Positions 1-9,873 of a stretch of 64,000 nucleotides of DNA are shown here, one piece after another. Location: positions 248,001-312,000 of the forward strand of contig NZ_ATVJ01000002.1 of NCBI RefSeq assembly GCF_000420665.1, read 5' to 3'. How positions within the stretch are numbered: the first letter of the stretch is position 1; each line of letters begins with the position of its first letter. The notes beneath the pieces are model-generated. The model was not told the origin of the DNA. It did no database searches and saw nothing but the letters and a program-made list of their open reading frames with translations. The translations under genes and the position numbers were made by a program. The DNA comes from Ponticaulis koreensis DSM 19734. GTDB taxonomy: Bacteria; Pseudomonadota; Alphaproteobacteria; Caulobacterales; Hyphomonadaceae.

Positions 1-187
1 TGCAACGTTCCTCGCCATTCGCGTAGCGACGCAGTGCGTGTTCGCCACGGAAACGTGGAGATAGCGGGTTCTTCTCGAACGGGTAGTTGATCGTCGCTTT
101 GCGACGGAACAGGTACCGGAAGCCGAGACCCATCGCACCGATAAAGTCGAGAAGAAGGGCGCCTTTGAGGGCTTGTGCAATTCTCAT
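1..187 (-). CDS. nuoI: NADH-quinone oxidoreductase subunit I, partial (N-terminus only)
   Basis: Only the first 62 codons lie in the window; the rest is beyond base 1. The ATG at 187 is preceded by a strong Shine-Dalgarno (AGGAGG). The visible protein begins [15 protein letters not shown] and continues with an amphipathic stretch and the segment [20 protein letters not shown], which is typical of NuoI just before its first ferredoxin-type cysteine cluster. NuoI carries two [4Fe-4S] clusters that bridge the peripheral arm of complex I to the quinone site. The cysteine motifs themselves are not visible here. It is the last visible gene of the nuoA-I run and starts 14 bases after nuoH ends. Confidence 0.93.
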   Translation of the reverse strand, partial: MRIAQALKGALLLDFIGAMGLGFRYLFRRKATINYPFEKNPLSPRFRGEHALRRYANGEERC

Positions 188-201
188 AAAATCATCCCCT
201 C

Positions 202-1293
202 CTAAGCGGCCGCTGCGCTTGTGTAGACGACATAGCCACTGATCAGCAGCACTGCCACGAGAGACGTCGGCAGGAAGATCTTCCAGCCAAGGCGCATCAG
301 TTGGTCATAACGATAACGCGGCACCAGCGCACGAACGAACGCAAACATGAAGAACACGAATGTGACTTTCAGAGCGAACCAGAATGCCCCGATAAGGCTT
401 TCAAACGTGCCTGTACCCAGAAGGCCTGCCAGCGTGTTCTCATCGAACAGGCCAAGATCGCCTACAGGAGAATGCCAACCGCCGAGGAACAGTACACTCG
501 TCATCGCGCACATCAGCGTGATTGCGATCTGCTCCCCCAGATAAATAAGAAGGAATGGCGTACCTGAGTATTCGACCTGGTACCCCGCTACGAGCTCTGA
601 TTCCGCTTCCGGAAGGTCGAAGGGAGGGCGGTTCGTCTCAGCCAGCGCCGAGATGAAGAAAATAACCATCATCGGGAACATCACGATAATCGTAGGGAGC
701 TTGAAAGCGTACCAATTCCAGAAGCCACCCGTTTGGGATTCAACGATAGTTGTGAGGTTCATCGAACCGGACAGCAGAATGACCGTAACGAGGACAAAAC
801 CGATAGAGACCTCATAAGAGACCATCTGAGCTGCCGACCGCAGGCCGCCGAGGAATGGATACTTTGAGTTCGACGCCCAACCTGCCATAATCACGCCGTA
901 GACACCGAGTGAAGACATTGCAAGCAGGTAGAGAACACCGACGTTCAGATCAGAAACGACCCAGCCCGGCGCAATCGGAACCACTGCCCAACAGATCAGG
1001 GAAAGCGTCGTCGCGAGGATCGGTGCGATCATAAAGACCGTTTTGTTCGCACCGGCCGGAATGATCATTTCCTTCAGAACAAACTTACCGAAGTCGGCAA
1101 ACGACTGAAACAGACCAAATGGGCCAACAACGTTAGGTCCCTTACGGAGCATCGTGCCCGCGAGAACCTTACGGTCAAAATAGAGAAGGAAGGCAATCGC
1201 CAGAAGAAGAACGACAGTTACCAGCAGGATTTGCCCGAGCGAAAGCAGCACAAGCAAAATCGGGTTTTCTGTCCATCCGAGAAACTGTTCCAT
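202..1293 (-). CDS. nuoH: NADH-quinone oxidoreductase subunit H
   Basis: This 363-residue inner-membrane protein is built almost entirely of hydrophobic helices, about eight. NuoH forms the membrane part of the ubiquinone-binding cavity of complex I and joins the peripheral arm to the proton-pumping arm. The conserved loop [20 protein letters not shown] lies at about residues 216-235, followed by GYQVEYSG; this acidic loop is diagnostic of NuoH. The N-terminal region has the expected [14 protein letters not shown] stretch near residues 41-54. Length matches the family. It sits between nuoG (10-base gap) and nuoI in the operon. Nothing is unusual. Confidence 0.97.
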   Translation of the reverse strand: MEQFLGWTENPILLVLLSLGQILLVTVVLLLAIAFLLYFDRKVLAGTMLRKGPNVVGPFGLFQSFADFGKFVLKEMIIPAGANKTVFMIAPILATTLSLICWAVVPIAPGWVVSDLNVGVLYLLAMSSLGVYGVIMAGWASNSKYPFLGGLRSAAQMVSYEVSIGFVLVTVILLSGSMNLTTIVESQTGGFWNWYAFKLPTIIVMFPMMVIFFISALAETNRPPFDLPEAESELVAGYQVEYSGTPFLLIYLGEQIAITLMCAMTSVLFLGGWHSPVGDLGLFDENTLAGLLGTGTFESLIGAFWFALKVTFVFFMFAFVRALVPRYRYDQLMRLGWKIFLPTSLVAVLLISGYVVYTSAAAA

Positions 1294-1302
1294 GACGAGC
1301 CC

Positions 1303-3420
1303 CTACTCCGCAGCTGCGGAGACCTCCAGAGTTTGCTTCTGCAGTGAACACTCAGCCATAGTAGCTGATGCACGTGCGATCGGATTTGTGAGATAGAAGT
1401 CGCCGATCGGACAGAAGACCGGATCGTCCGACAGCGATTCTGTAGCTGCAGGCAATGGCGCAGACAGAGCTTCGGCACCAGCATTGCCAGGGGCGAAGTT
1501 CATGCCTGCAAAGCTTGGCACATCTTCACGCAGCGCATCACGAAGCTGGTCAGCGCTGTTGTAAGGAAGCGTTTTACCAACCAGATCAGATAGCGCGCGG
1601 AAAATCGCCCATTCTTCTTTCGCAGCACCTTTAGGCTGAACGGCAGCCGTAGTCATCTGAACGCGGCCTTCTGTATTCACGTAGGTCGCGTTTTTTTCAG
1701 TATAAGCGGCTGTCGGCAGAATAACATCCGCGCGGCTTGCACCTGCGTCACCATGGCTTCCGAGATATACTACGAAGCTGTCACCGAACTGCGACATTGG
1801 AACTTCATCAACACCGAGAAGAATGACGGTGTCGAGGTCCGCACAATTCGATGAGAGATGCTCCGAAGCGGACTTAGCGCCCTCACCCGGCAGGAAGCCG
1901 ACATCCAGAGCGCCAACACGAGAAGCAGCATTATGCAGGACACCAAAGCCAGCCCAGGCATCATCACCAGAAACAATCGCGCCACATTCCAGAGCGAGTT
2001 CATGAGCAGCCTTTAGCGTAGCGTAACCGCTATCACCAACAACCGCCTGCTCACCAACAACGATCATTGGCTTTTTCGCGTTCTTCAGAACGTCACCGAA
2101 TGCACCAAGGTCATTCAATCCTGAAGTAGATGACGCAACGTGCGTGTAATCATAGGTCAGATCATGCGGTTCGCCGATAAGGCCAACTTTCAGATCATTC
2201 CAAAGCCATGCCTTACGAATGCGTGCATTCCAGACGGCCGCCTCGACGCGCGGATTGGCGCCAATTATGAGAAGCGCATCTGCTTCCTCTACGCCCATAA
2301 GCGTAGGGTTAAGAATGTAGCTTTCACGCGGAAGCGCGTCACCAGAAGGTGTAATACCCAATTTCTGGCCAGATAGTCGACAGTCGAGCGCCGTAGCACC
2401 GACTGCTATCATCAAATCTTTCGCTGCTTTCATGCCTTCTACGCAAGCAAGGTCACCGGCAAACGCCGCAATACGGGATGCGTCACCTTTGAGCTTTTCT
2501 GCGACGACTGAAAGCGCTTCGGACCAGTCAGCCGGACGCAGCTTGCCGTTTTCACGAACATAAGGCGTATCAAGACGCTGGCGACCAAGACCGTCCCAAA
2601 CAAAACGGGATTTATCGGACAGCCACTCTTCGTTCACTTCCTCATTCACGCGCGGCATGATGCGCATAACTGCAGCACCTTTAGCGTCTACGCGAATGGA
2701 AGAACCGATAGCATCCATCACGTCGATCGACTCGGTTTTACGAAGTTCCCAAGGACGCGCATTAAACGCGTATGGCTTGGACGTCAGCGCGCCAACCGGA
2801 CACAGGTCAATCACGTTGCCGGAAAGTTCGGATGTGAGAGACTGCTCGAGATATGTCGTGATTTCCGCGTCTTCACCACGGCTGATCATGCCGATCTCTT
2901 CGACGCCAGCTACTTCCGCAACAAAGCGCACGCAACGCGTACACTGAATACAGCGCGTCATTATCGTTTTGACGAGCGGCCCCATGTTTTTGTCTTCGAC
3001 CGCGCGCTTGTTCATCTCATAGCGCGAGTCAGAACGACCGTAGGCGACGGCTTGATCTTGCAGGTCACACTCGCCGCCCTGATCACAAATCGGACAATCA
3101 AGCGGGTGGTTGATCAGCAGGAATTCCATCACGCCATTGCGAGCATTTTCGACGTACTCGCCTTTGGTGTTGATGTTCGGCGGTGATCCATCAGGGTTCA
3201 TCCGCATGTCACCAACCGTCTGCGCACAAGAGGCAATCGGCTTCGGTGCGCCTTCCCACTGGACGAGACACATGCGGCAGTTACCCGCCACAGAGAGACG
3301 TTCGTGGAAGCAGAAACGTGGAATCTCTGCCCCCGCTTCTTCACACGCCTGAAGAAGCGTGTATTCGCGAGGAACTTCCACTTCTTTGCCGTCAACGACG
3401 AGTTTAAAGGTATCTGACAT
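1303..3420 (-). CDS. nuoG: NADH-quinone oxidoreductase subunit G
   Basis: This 705-residue protein is the large iron-sulfur subunit of complex I and passes electrons along the peripheral arm. The N-terminal [2Fe-2S] domain shows CEEAGAEIPRFCFH and NCRMC. The His/Cys-ligated [4Fe-4S] motif HPLDCPICDQGGECDLQDQ and a further ferredoxin-like cluster (CIQCTRC, then CPVGALTSKPYAF) follow in the expected order. The C-terminal half is a molybdopterin-oxidoreductase fold of the kind that in NuoG is catalytically empty. The distance to nuoF is 5 bases, which implies translational coupling. Length is normal for alphaproteobacteria. Confidence 0.97.
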   Translation of the reverse strand: MSDTFKLVVDGKEVEVPREYTLLQACEEAGAEIPRFCFHERLSVAGNCRMCLVQWEGAPKPIASCAQTVGDMRMNPDGSPPNINTKGEYVENARNGVMEFLLINHPLDCPICDQGGECDLQDQAVAYGRSDSRYEMNKRAVEDKNMGPLVKTIMTRCIQCTRCVRFVAEVAGVEEIGMISRGEDAEITTYLEQSLTSELSGNVIDLCPVGALTSKPYAFNARPWELRKTESIDVMDAIGSSIRVDAKGAAVMRIMPRVNEEVNEEWLSDKSRFVWDGLGRQRLDTPYVRENGKLRPADWSEALSVVAEKLKGDASRIAAFAGDLACVEGMKAAKDLMIAVGATALDCRLSGQKLGITPSGDALPRESYILNPTLMGVEEADALLIIGANPRVEAAVWNARIRKAWLWNDLKVGLIGEPHDLTYDYTHVASSTSGLNDLGAFGDVLKNAKKPMIVVGEQAVVGDSGYATLKAAHELALECGAIVSGDDAWAGFGVLHNAASRVGALDVGFLPGEGAKSASEHLSSNCADLDTVILLGVDEVPMSQFGDSFVVYLGSHGDAGASRADVILPTAAYTEKNATYVNTEGRVQMTTAAVQPKGAAKEEWAIFRALSDLVGKTLPYNSADQLRDALREDVPSFAGMNFAPGNAGAEALSAPLPAATESLSDDPVFCPIGDFYLTNPIARASATMAECSLQKQTLEVSAAAE

Positions 3421-3425
3421 ATGCC

Positions 3426-4730
3426 TTACTCCGCCGCTACGCTGGCGCCCTGAACGAGGGGCTTGCCAATTCGATAATTAGAGATGCGCTCTTCGATCTC
3501 GTGACGGAAGTGACGGATGAGCCCCTGAACAGGCCACGCCGCCGCATCACCGAGTGCGCAGATCGTGTGGCCTTCAACCTGACCTGCCACGTCGAGCAGC
3601 ATGTCGATTTCGGAGTGCTCGGCTTCGCCGCGCGCCATACGTTCAAGAACGCGCCACATCCAGCCCGTACCTTCACGGCAAGGCGTGCACTGCCCACAGC
3701 TCTCATGCTTGTAGAAATAGCTGATACGCGCGATCGCCTTCACGATGTCAGTAGAGTTATCCATGACAATCATACCGGCAGTACCGAGGCCAGAACGCAC
3801 CTCACGTAGCGCGTCAAAATCCATCAGAACGGTATCACAAATCTCACGCGGCAGAAGTGGAACGGAAGAACCGCCCGGAATAACCGCTTTCAGGTTTTCC
3901 CAACCGCCACGTACGCCGCCGCAGTGCTCTTCGATGAGTTGTTTCATCGGAATAGACATCGCTTCTTCTACGTTGCACGGCTTGTTCACGTGACCGGAAA
4001 TACAGAACACTTTCGTGCCCTTGTTGTTGTCACGGCCAAAGCTTGAGAACCATTCCGCGCCGCGACGCAGAATAGTCGGCGCTACAGCGATGGACTCAAC
4101 GTTGTTCACAGTTGTCGGGCAACCATAAAGGCCGGCATTCGCAGGGAATGGCGGCTTCAGACGCGGCTGCCCTTTCTTGCCTTCCAGGCTTTCCAGAAGC
4201 GCTGTTTCTTCACCGCAGATATAAGCGCCTGCACCGTGGTGAATATAAACATCGAAATCCCAGCCATGGACGTTGTCCTTACCGATCAGCTTGGCTTCAT
4301 AAGCCTCCTTGACGGCAGCTTCCATACGCTCGCGCTCATAGATGTACTCACCGCGAAGGTAGATATAGCAAGCGTGAGCACGCATTGCGTAAGACGCAAC
4401 AAGGCAGCCTTCAATCAGCAGATGCGGATCATGGCGCATGATGTCACGGTCTTTACAAGTACCGGGTTCGGACTCGTCGGCGTTCACCACGAGATAGTGC
4501 GGGCGATCACCAACTTGCTTTGGCATGAAGGTCCATTTCAGACCTGTCGGGAAGCCAGCGCCGCCGCGACCGCGCAGACCGGATGCCTTGATCTGATCAC
4601 AGATCCAGTCACGGCCACACTGCAGCATATCGCGCGTCAGGTGCCATGCACCACGCTTTTTAGCCGCCTCTAGAGACCAATCTTCTCGGCCGTAGAGGTT
4701 AGTGAAAATGCGATCCTTGTCCTCAAGCAC
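3426..4730 (-). CDS. nuoF: NADH-quinone oxidoreductase subunit F (FMN/NADH-binding)
   Basis: This 434-residue flavoprotein oxidises NADH through FMN at the tip of complex I. The glycine-rich segment [16 protein letters not shown] at residues 51-66 belongs to the NADH/FMN pocket. The [4Fe-4S] motif [14 protein letters not shown] gives cysteines 345, 348 and 351, and the fourth cysteine is in HTIC at residue 391. [19 protein letters not shown] is also present. The gene lies 45 bases after nuoE, the largest gap inside this operon. No anomalies are seen. Confidence 0.97.
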   Translation of the reverse strand: MLEDKDRIFTNLYGREDWSLEAAKKRGAWHLTRDMLQCGRDWICDQIKASGLRGRGGAGFPTGLKWTFMPKQVGDRPHYLVVNADESEPGTCKDRDIMRHDPHLLIEGCLVASYAMRAHACYIYLRGEYIYERERMEAAVKEAYEAKLIGKDNVHGWDFDVYIHHGAGAYICGEETALLESLEGKKGQPRLKPPFPANAGLYGCPTTVNNVESIAVAPTILRRGAEWFSSFGRDNNKGTKVFCISGHVNKPCNVEEAMSIPMKQLIEEHCGGVRGGWENLKAVIPGGSSVPLLPREICDTVLMDFDALREVRSGLGTAGMIVMDNSTDIVKAIARISYFYKHESCGQCTPCREGTGWMWRVLERMARGEAEHSEIDMLLDVAGQVEGHTICALGDAAAWPVQGLIRHFRHEIEERISNYRIGKPLVQGASVAAE

Positions 4731-4775
4731 AGTTGCGCTCCTTCAAGGTTACAAGCGGATAATGGGTCATAACGA

Positions 4776-5816
4776 TCATGACTTTTTCTTCTCCGCCAGT
4801 TCCTGAGCCTGCGGGATCCAGCGTTCACGCGCGACCCGGCCTTTGAAGCTCAGATACTCATCAATCCATGCCATTTCTGGCTCACCCCAAGCGGCGATCT
4901 GTTCGAAATAGAACACCCCAAGGGAGTTAAGCTTTTTGACCAGAACCGGCCCGACGCCTTTGATCGCTTCCAGATTGTCGGTTTCGCCTTTCGCTGGCGC
5001 TTCGACAACTTCCGGACGCTTCTTGTCATCGGTCTCTTCAGGCAGCTCTGCCGTTGCCTCGATTGCTGCATCAGCAGCTTTCTTCTCGGCTTTGACTGTC
5101 TTTGCTTTTTTGACCTTAGCCGTCTTCGCACCGAGTGGCTGAAGATCGGATTCCGGAAGCTCAGACGGTGCGTTTGGCAGTGCACTAATGCCGGCTGGGA
5201 CAGAGCCATCAAATAGTGCGCTATCAATCAACGTAATGGCGTCACCTTCAGGCGCAGAGCGCTGACGCGCTACAAAGTTACCTGGTTCTACCTCAACGCC
5301 ATTTTCGAGCTTGTCGATAATCTCTGCAAACGTGTCCGACGTCAGGTCTTCATAGTAATAGTCATTGATCTGGACCATTGCGCCATTCACGCATGCGCCC
5401 AGACATTCGACTTCTTCCCATGACAGGCGGCCAGATTCGTTGACCTGAAACGCTTTACCAATCTTGTTCTGGCAAATCTCTTTGAGGTCATTAGCGCCAC
5501 GCAGCATGCAAGGCGTGGTGCCGCAAAGCTGAACGTGAAACTTACCAACCGGCTGCAGACGGAACATCGTGTAGAAAGTCGCAACTTCGTACACACGGAT
5601 GTATGGCATTTCGAGGCGCTCAGCGACTTCGCGCATCGCAGGCTCAGAAAGCCAGCCACCATTATCCTTCTGGGCAAGCCATAGAAGCGGGATTACCGCT
5701 GAACGCTTACGGTCTTCAGGATATTTTGCCAGCCAGAATGAGATTTTGCCCTCTGTTTCAGATGCAAACTCAAACGTGTCACCGCCAGCTTCCAGATCAA
5801 AACGACGAACAGCCAT
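4776..5816 (-). CDS. nuoE: NADH-quinone oxidoreductase subunit E with C-terminal helix-hairpin-helix-like extension
   Basis: Residues 1-170 are a normal NuoE thioredoxin-like [2Fe-2S] protein with ligands Cys98, Cys103, Cys138 and Cys142 (CGTTPC and CLGAC). Complex I NuoE normally ends near residue 170-220. Here a lysine/alanine-rich, low-complexity linker (about 200-278) leads into a compact domain at 280-346 that begins LEAIKGVGPVLVKKLNSLGV. This resembles the helix-hairpin-helix-like domains that end with 'IxGIGP..a..L...G'. Extensions of this kind are known in alphaproteobacterial NuoE, and their job is not established. The start ATG overlaps the nuoD stop by one base (TAATG). Confidence 0.96.
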   Translation of the reverse strand: MAVRRFDLEAGGDTFEFASETEGKISFWLAKYPEDRKRSAVIPLLWLAQKDNGGWLSEPAMREVAERLEMPYIRVYEVATFYTMFRLQPVGKFHVQLCGTTPCMLRGANDLKEICQNKIGKAFQVNESGRLSWEEVECLGACVNGAMVQINDYYYEDLTSDTFAEIIDKLENGVEVEPGNFVARQRSAPEGDAITLIDSALFDGSVPAGISALPNAPSELPESDLQPLGAKTAKVKKAKTVKAEKKAADAAIEATAELPEETDDKKRPEVVEAPAKGETDNLEAIKGVGPVLVKKLNSLGVFYFEQIAAWGEPEMAWIDEYLSFKGRVARERWIPQAQELAEKKKS

Positions 5817-7009
5817 TAGCGGTCAATCTCCCCGAATACGATGTCGAGAGAACCCAGAATGGCGGAAACGTCAGCCAGCTGGTGTCCTTTGGACAGGTAA
5901 TCCATTGCGTGCAGGTGCGGGAAACCCGGAGCGCGGATTTTAAGACGATATGGACGGTTGGTAGCATCCGAGACGAGATACACACCGAACTCGCCCTTCG
6001 GAGCTTCGACTGCTGTGTAAGTTTCACCCGCAGGAACTTTGAAGCCCTCAGTGTAGAGTTTGAAATGGTGGATGAGAGCTTCCATTGATCGCTTCATTTC
6101 ACCACGACGTGGAGGTGCGATCTTCGAGCTCTCTGCAAGCACAGGGCCCGGCTCCATCAGCTCGATACACTGACGAATGATTTTTACAGACTCGCGCATC
6201 TCTTCCATACGGCAGACATAACGGTCATAGCAGTCGCCATGCTTACCGACAGGAATCTTGAAGTCGAGTTCATTATAGCACTCGTAAGGCTGCGCGCGAC
6301 GAAGGTCCCACGCCATGCCAGAACCACGAACCATGACACCTGAGAAGCCCCAGTCGAGCGCATCCTGAACGGAAACAACGCCAACATCACAGTTACGCTG
6401 CTTGAAGATACGGTTGTCGGTCAGAAGACCTTCCATATCGTCGCAAACCGGCAGGAACTCATCGCAGAACTTCAGGATATCATCAAGAAGCTCAGGCGGC
6501 AGGTCCTGGTGAACACCGCCGGGACGGAAATAAGCCGCGTGCATACGAGAACCACACGCGCGTTCGTAGAATACGCAAAGCTTTTCGCGCTCTTCAAAGC
6601 CCCATGTGATTGGCGTCAGCGCACCAACGTCCATTGCCTGTGTCGTGATGTTCAGAATGTGGTTCGAGATACGGCCGATCTCACTATAGAGAACGCGGAT
6701 CAGGCTTGCACGACGCGGCACTTCGAGACCAAGAAGTTTCTCGATCGCCAGACAGTAGGCGTGTTCCTGGTTCATCGGCGCCACATAATCGAGGCGATCA
6801 AAGTACGGCAAAGCCTGAAGATAGGTCTTGTACTCGATCAGCTTCTCTGTACCGCGGTGCAGAAGACCGATGTGTGGATCAACGCGCTCAACGATCTCGC
6901 CATCCATCTCAACAACCATACGCAGAACGCCGTGCGCTGCAGGGTGCTGAGGACCAAAGTTGAACGTAAAGCTACGATCTTCAGGATTGTGGGCTTGTCC
7001 GTCAGCCAT
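5816..7009 (-). CDS. nuoD: NADH-quinone oxidoreductase subunit D
   Basis: This 397-residue 49-kDa-type subunit forms the quinone-reduction chamber of complex I together with NuoB and NuoH. Signature stretches include [15 protein letters not shown] near the N-terminus, [15 protein letters not shown], and a C-terminal DIVFGEIDR ending that is typical of the family. I placed the start at the ATG at 7009, which overlaps the nuoC stop as TGATG and has GGAG about 8 bases upstream. A GTG one codon earlier is possible but less likely. NuoC and NuoD are separate here, unlike the fused enterobacterial form. Confidence 0.96.
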   Translation of the reverse strand: MADGQAHNPEDRSFTFNFGPQHPAAHGVLRMVVEMDGEIVERVDPHIGLLHRGTEKLIEYKTYLQALPYFDRLDYVAPMNQEHAYCLAIEKLLGLEVPRRASLIRVLYSEIGRISNHILNITTQAMDVGALTPITWGFEEREKLCVFYERACGSRMHAAYFRPGGVHQDLPPELLDDILKFCDEFLPVCDDMEGLLTDNRIFKQRNCDVGVVSVQDALDWGFSGVMVRGSGMAWDLRRAQPYECYNELDFKIPVGKHGDCYDRYVCRMEEMRESVKIIRQCIELMEPGPVLAESSKIAPPRRGEMKRSMEALIHHFKLYTEGFKVPAGETYTAVEAPKGEFGVYLVSDATNRPYRLKIRAPGFPHLHAMDYLSKGHQLADVSAILGSLDIVFGEIDR

Positions 7010-7629
7010 CACTCAGCTCCCTCGGTCGCTTTTTCATCGCCTGGAATGACTGCCTGAGCGCCTTCCCATGGTGAGAGGAAATCAAAGTTACGGTATTCCT
7101 GAACGAGCTTAACTGGCTCATACACGACACGCTTTTCAAGCTCGTCGTAACGAACTTCAACATAACCCGTCAGCGGGAAGTCCTTGCGCAGCGGGTGCCC
7201 CTCAAAGCCATAGTCCGTCAGAAGACGGCGCATGTCTGTGTTGCCTGCGAACAGGACGCCATACATGTCGAGGGCCTCACGCTCGAACCACTCCGCACAC
7301 GGGAAAATTTCTACAATGCTCGGAACCGCTGTTTCCGCGTCGGTGCTGACTTTTACGCGAATGCGCTGATTCATACGCATGCTGAGCATGTGATACACAA
7401 TCTCGAAGCGCTCACGGCGCTCCGGGAAATCCACGCCACATACGTCAATCAGGGTTTCAAAGCGGCACTGGCTATCGTCGCGCAGAAACTTGATCAGAGA
7501 TCGGATCTGGTCGCGCACACAATGGATGGTGAGTTCGCCGTGCGTAATCTCCCAGCGCTGAACCGCATGCGGCTCGGCGTGAGCAATGTGATCAGCAAGA
7601 TCGTTCAGAGTCTCGTCCACGTCGTTCAC
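7009..7629 (-). CDS. nuoC: NADH-quinone oxidoreductase subunit C
   Basis: This 206-residue 30-kDa-type subunit is a structural part of the peripheral arm of complex I. The family signature is visible as [20 protein letters not shown] followed by [20 protein letters not shown]. It lies one base after nuoB and overlaps nuoD by one base, so translation of the three is probably coupled. Length is normal. Confidence 0.96.
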   Translation of the reverse strand: MNDVDETLNDLADHIAHAEPHAVQRWEITHGELTIHCVRDQIRSLIKFLRDDSQCRFETLIDVCGVDFPERRERFEIVYHMLSMRMNQRIRVKVSTDAETAVPSIVEIFPCAEWFEREALDMYGVLFAGNTDMRRLLTDYGFEGHPLRKDFPLTGYVEVRYDELEKRVVYEPVKLVQEYRNFDFLSPWEGAQAVIPGDEKATEGAE

Positions 7630-7630
7630 C

Positions 7631-8203
7631 TTATCGCTCGATCGTACCTTCGCGACGGATCTTCTTCTGAAGCTGAAGGAGACCGTACACGAGCGCTTCT
7701 GCCGTCGGAGGGCAGCCAGGAATATAGATGTCTACAGGAACGATCCGGTCACATCCGCGGACAACCGAATAGCTGTAGTGATAATAACCACCGCCATTCG
7801 CACATGATCCCATTGAAATCACGTAGCGAGGCTCAGGCATCTGATCGTAAACCTTACGGAGCGCTGGAGCCATTTTGTTTGTCAGCGTACCGGCTACAAT
7901 CATCACGTCAGACTGACGGGGCGACCCACGAGGCGCCATACCGAACCGTTCGAGGTCGTAGCGCGGGTTACCCGCATGCATCATCTCGACCGCACAGCAT
8001 GCGAGACCGAAAGTCATCCACATCAGCGAGCCTGTACGCGCCCAAGTGATCAGATCATCGGCAGCCGCGACGAAGAAACCTTTATCTGCGAGCTCATCGC
8101 TCAGCCCCGCGAAAAACGGGTCGTCACCACGAACTGGACCAGCGCCTTCGACGCCAGCCCGACCGCCTGATAATGCGGGGATGTGATAGTCTTTATCAGC
8201 CAC
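7631..8203 (-). CDS. nuoB: NADH-quinone oxidoreductase subunit B
   Basis: This subunit holds the terminal [4Fe-4S] cluster N2, which reduces ubiquinone. The tandem cysteines in [34 protein letters not shown] and the [14 protein letters not shown] motif supply the expected ligands. I chose a GTG start at 8203, giving 190 residues. It overlaps the nuoA stop by one base (TAGTG) and has GGAG about 9 bases upstream. The alternative ATG at 8233 would push ten extra residues into nuoA and lacks a comparable site. The catalytic core is unaffected by this choice. Confidence 0.94.
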   Translation of the reverse strand: MADKDYHIPALSGGRAGVEGAGPVRGDDPFFAGLSDELADKGFFVAAADDLITWARTGSLMWMTFGLACCAVEMMHAGNPRYDLERFGMAPRGSPRQSDVMIVAGTLTNKMAPALRKVYDQMPEPRYVISMGSCANGGGYYHYSYSVVRGCDRIVPVDIYIPGCPPTAEALVYGLLQLQKKIRREGTIER

Positions 8204-8577
8204 TATTCCCACTCCAGTGCGCCAGAGCGCCACTCATAAATGAAACCGACGGTCAGAACGCCGAGGAAAACGACCATGGACCAGAATCCGAAGACGCCAA
8301 TCGTCCCGAGGCTGACTGCCCACGGGAAAAGGAAAGCGACCTCAAGGTCGAAAATGATGAAAAGGATGGCGACAAGATAGAAACGGACGTCGAACTTGAG
8401 ACGCGCATCGTCAAATGCCTCAAAACCACATTCGTACGCGGAGAGTTTCTCCGGGTCTGGCTTGGATGGCGCCAGAATGGTCGAGACGAGCAGGAAGGCG
8501 AAACAAAGCCCTAATCCGATAACGAGGAAGATTATCACTGGCAGATAGTTCAGAAGAACAGGTTGCAGCTCGTTCAT
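8203..8577 (-). CDS. nuoA: NADH-quinone oxidoreductase subunit A
   Basis: This small membrane subunit of 124 residues has three transmembrane helices. The loop [16 protein letters not shown] after helix 1 is the family's conserved quinone-cavity loop with its cysteine. The segment [21 protein letters not shown] contains the conserved acidic residues of helix 2. It is the first gene of the nuo operon, so the operon promoter should lie upstream, between 8578 and about 8800. Confidence 0.96.
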   Translation of the reverse strand: MNELQPVLLNYLPVIIFLVIGLGLCFAFLLVSTILAPSKPDPEKLSAYECGFEAFDDARLKFDVRFYLVAILFIIFDLEVAFLFPWAVSLGTIGVFGFWSMVVFLGVLTVGFIYEWRSGALEWE

Positions 8578-8856
8578 GTCGATTCAGCCCTTCAATGTTC
8601 CATGCTGGTTATTCAGGTTTTCGTCAGGTTTCAACCACGCAATTGCCTATCTTCGATAAAAGACCTTAAAAAAATTCCAGAAGTCCTGCTGGGAGGCAGG
8701 TTTCCGCAGAAGCACCACCACCCGGAAACGAAACTTACATCAAAATAGACTTTAAGCGTTGTCGCCATAGCAACGGAGCTAGATCACTCTTAAAGCAGTA
8801 CAATGTTTAACCTGAAATTCAGATCAGACAAACGTCATACATTGAAGCAGCTAAGC
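8578..8856 (-). promoter_or_regulatory. Intergenic leader upstream of nuoA (presumed nuo promoter region)
   Basis: This 279-base stretch separates the nuo operon from the SDR gene upstream; both are on the minus strand. I find no credible ORF. On the minus strand there is a short GC hairpin at about 8691-8706 (CCTGC/GCAGG). About ten bases further downstream is a run of T at about 8668-8674. A second overlapping 4-bp stem (CCAG/CTGG) sits directly against the T-run, which resembles a weak terminator or attenuator between the upstream transcript and nuoA. I cannot name a confident -35/-10 pair. Confidence 0.3.
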
Positions 8857-9873
8857 CTACCCGGCACGCGCTAAGTCAGCCGCGACCATCATCTCGACAA
8901 GCGAATTGAACGGCGTCTTCGCTGACCAGCCGAGCTTTTGCTTAGCCCGCTGAGGATTACCGATTAAACCATCAGGATCCTGCGCTCGATAGAATTCGGG
9001 CGCTACCGCTACGATGGTCCGACCCGTTTTTGTGTCGACAGCAATCTCATCGACACCGTCGCCCTGCCACCTTATGTCGAGCCCCAAATAAGCGGCACCG
9101 TTATCAATCCAGTCTCGAACGCAGTGAAACTGCCCGCTCGACAGAATATATCTGCTGGGAGCTTCATTCTGTAGCGACAGCACAGCCGCTTCCATGAAAT
9201 CATCCGCATACGACCAGTCTCGCCGCGAATTAAGATTGCCAACACGCAACACGAACTCTTGATCGCGCGCAGCCTCTACCATTCCCATAGTCACTTTGCG
9301 GCTTAGAAAGCGCTCGGTTCGTAGCGGTGATTCATGATTGTAGAGAACACCTGAAACCGCAAACACGCCGGCAGATCGCGCATCAGAAACGATGTCGTCG
9401 GCAATCACTTTGGCCTCAGCATAGAAGTTTGCTGGATTTACCGGCGTTTCTTCTGTCTGCGGCCCTGAAGTTTCATTTCCAAAAACCTGAGCACTGGACG
9501 CCTGAAAAAATCGAACTGAGTCGTTGGCTTCTAAAGCGGAATCCAGCATCACCTGAACAATTTCGCCATTCACAAAAAGCGTCTTGTCACGACTCACGTC
9601 TGCTTCTGCGAGCGAGGTATAGCCGGCAAGGTTGAAAACCCAATCCGGCTCGGTGTCTCGGATGACTTGTTGGACCGCCTTAGCACTATCGAGGCCGCAG
9701 GTGACCAACGTCACCTGTTCGCAGATACCCAAGAACTGTAGGCGCCATTTATCGCTCAGCTGCACGTGCTGACAGGTACCAGTTACTTCAAACCCAAGCG
9801 CGAGAAGTCTTCTTGCCAGATAAGCGCCATCCTGACCGGTAACACCGAAGATGAGCGCTTTCTGCCTCGACAT
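8857..9873 (-). CDS. GDP-mannose 4,6-dehydratase-like extended SDR protein
   Basis: This 338-residue extended short-chain dehydrogenase has a Rossmann motif GVTGQDGAYLA (residues 10-20) that closely matches GDP-mannose 4,6-dehydratases. The YxxxK catalytic pair is Tyr151/Lys155 (FYAEAK). In the dehydratases the serine/threonine-rich segment reads roughly TSE, and its glutamate is the dehydratase acid/base. Here the same position reads SSAQ (126-129), so glutamine replaces the glutamate. NDP-sugar modification is therefore likely, but dehydratase activity is doubtful; a related epimerase or reductase is possible. The start overlaps the glmM stop by one base (TAATG), which couples it to amino-sugar synthesis. 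Confidence 0.75.
   Translation of the reverse strand: MSRQKALIFGVTGQDGAYLARRLLALGFEVTGTCQHVQLSDKWRLQFLGICEQVTLVTCGLDSAKAVQQVIRDTEPDWVFNLAGYTSLAEADVSRDKTLFVNGEIVQVMLDSALEANDSVRFFQASSAQVFGNETSGPQTEETPVNPANFYAEAKVIADDIVSDARSAGVFAVSGVLYNHESPLRTERFLSRKVTMGMVEAARDQEFVLRVGNLNSRRDWSYADDFMEAAVLSLQNEAPSRYILSSGQFHCVRDWIDNGAAYLGLDIRWQGDGVDEIAVDTKTGRTIVAVAPEFYRAQDPDGLIGNPQRAKQKLGWSAKTPFNSLVEMMVAADLARAG

Noticed and set aside
7195-8049. Plus-strand ORF of 284 codons antisense to nuoC and nuoB
   Set aside because: It runs opposite two certain genes, no ribosome-binding site was seen and the protein has no recognisable features.
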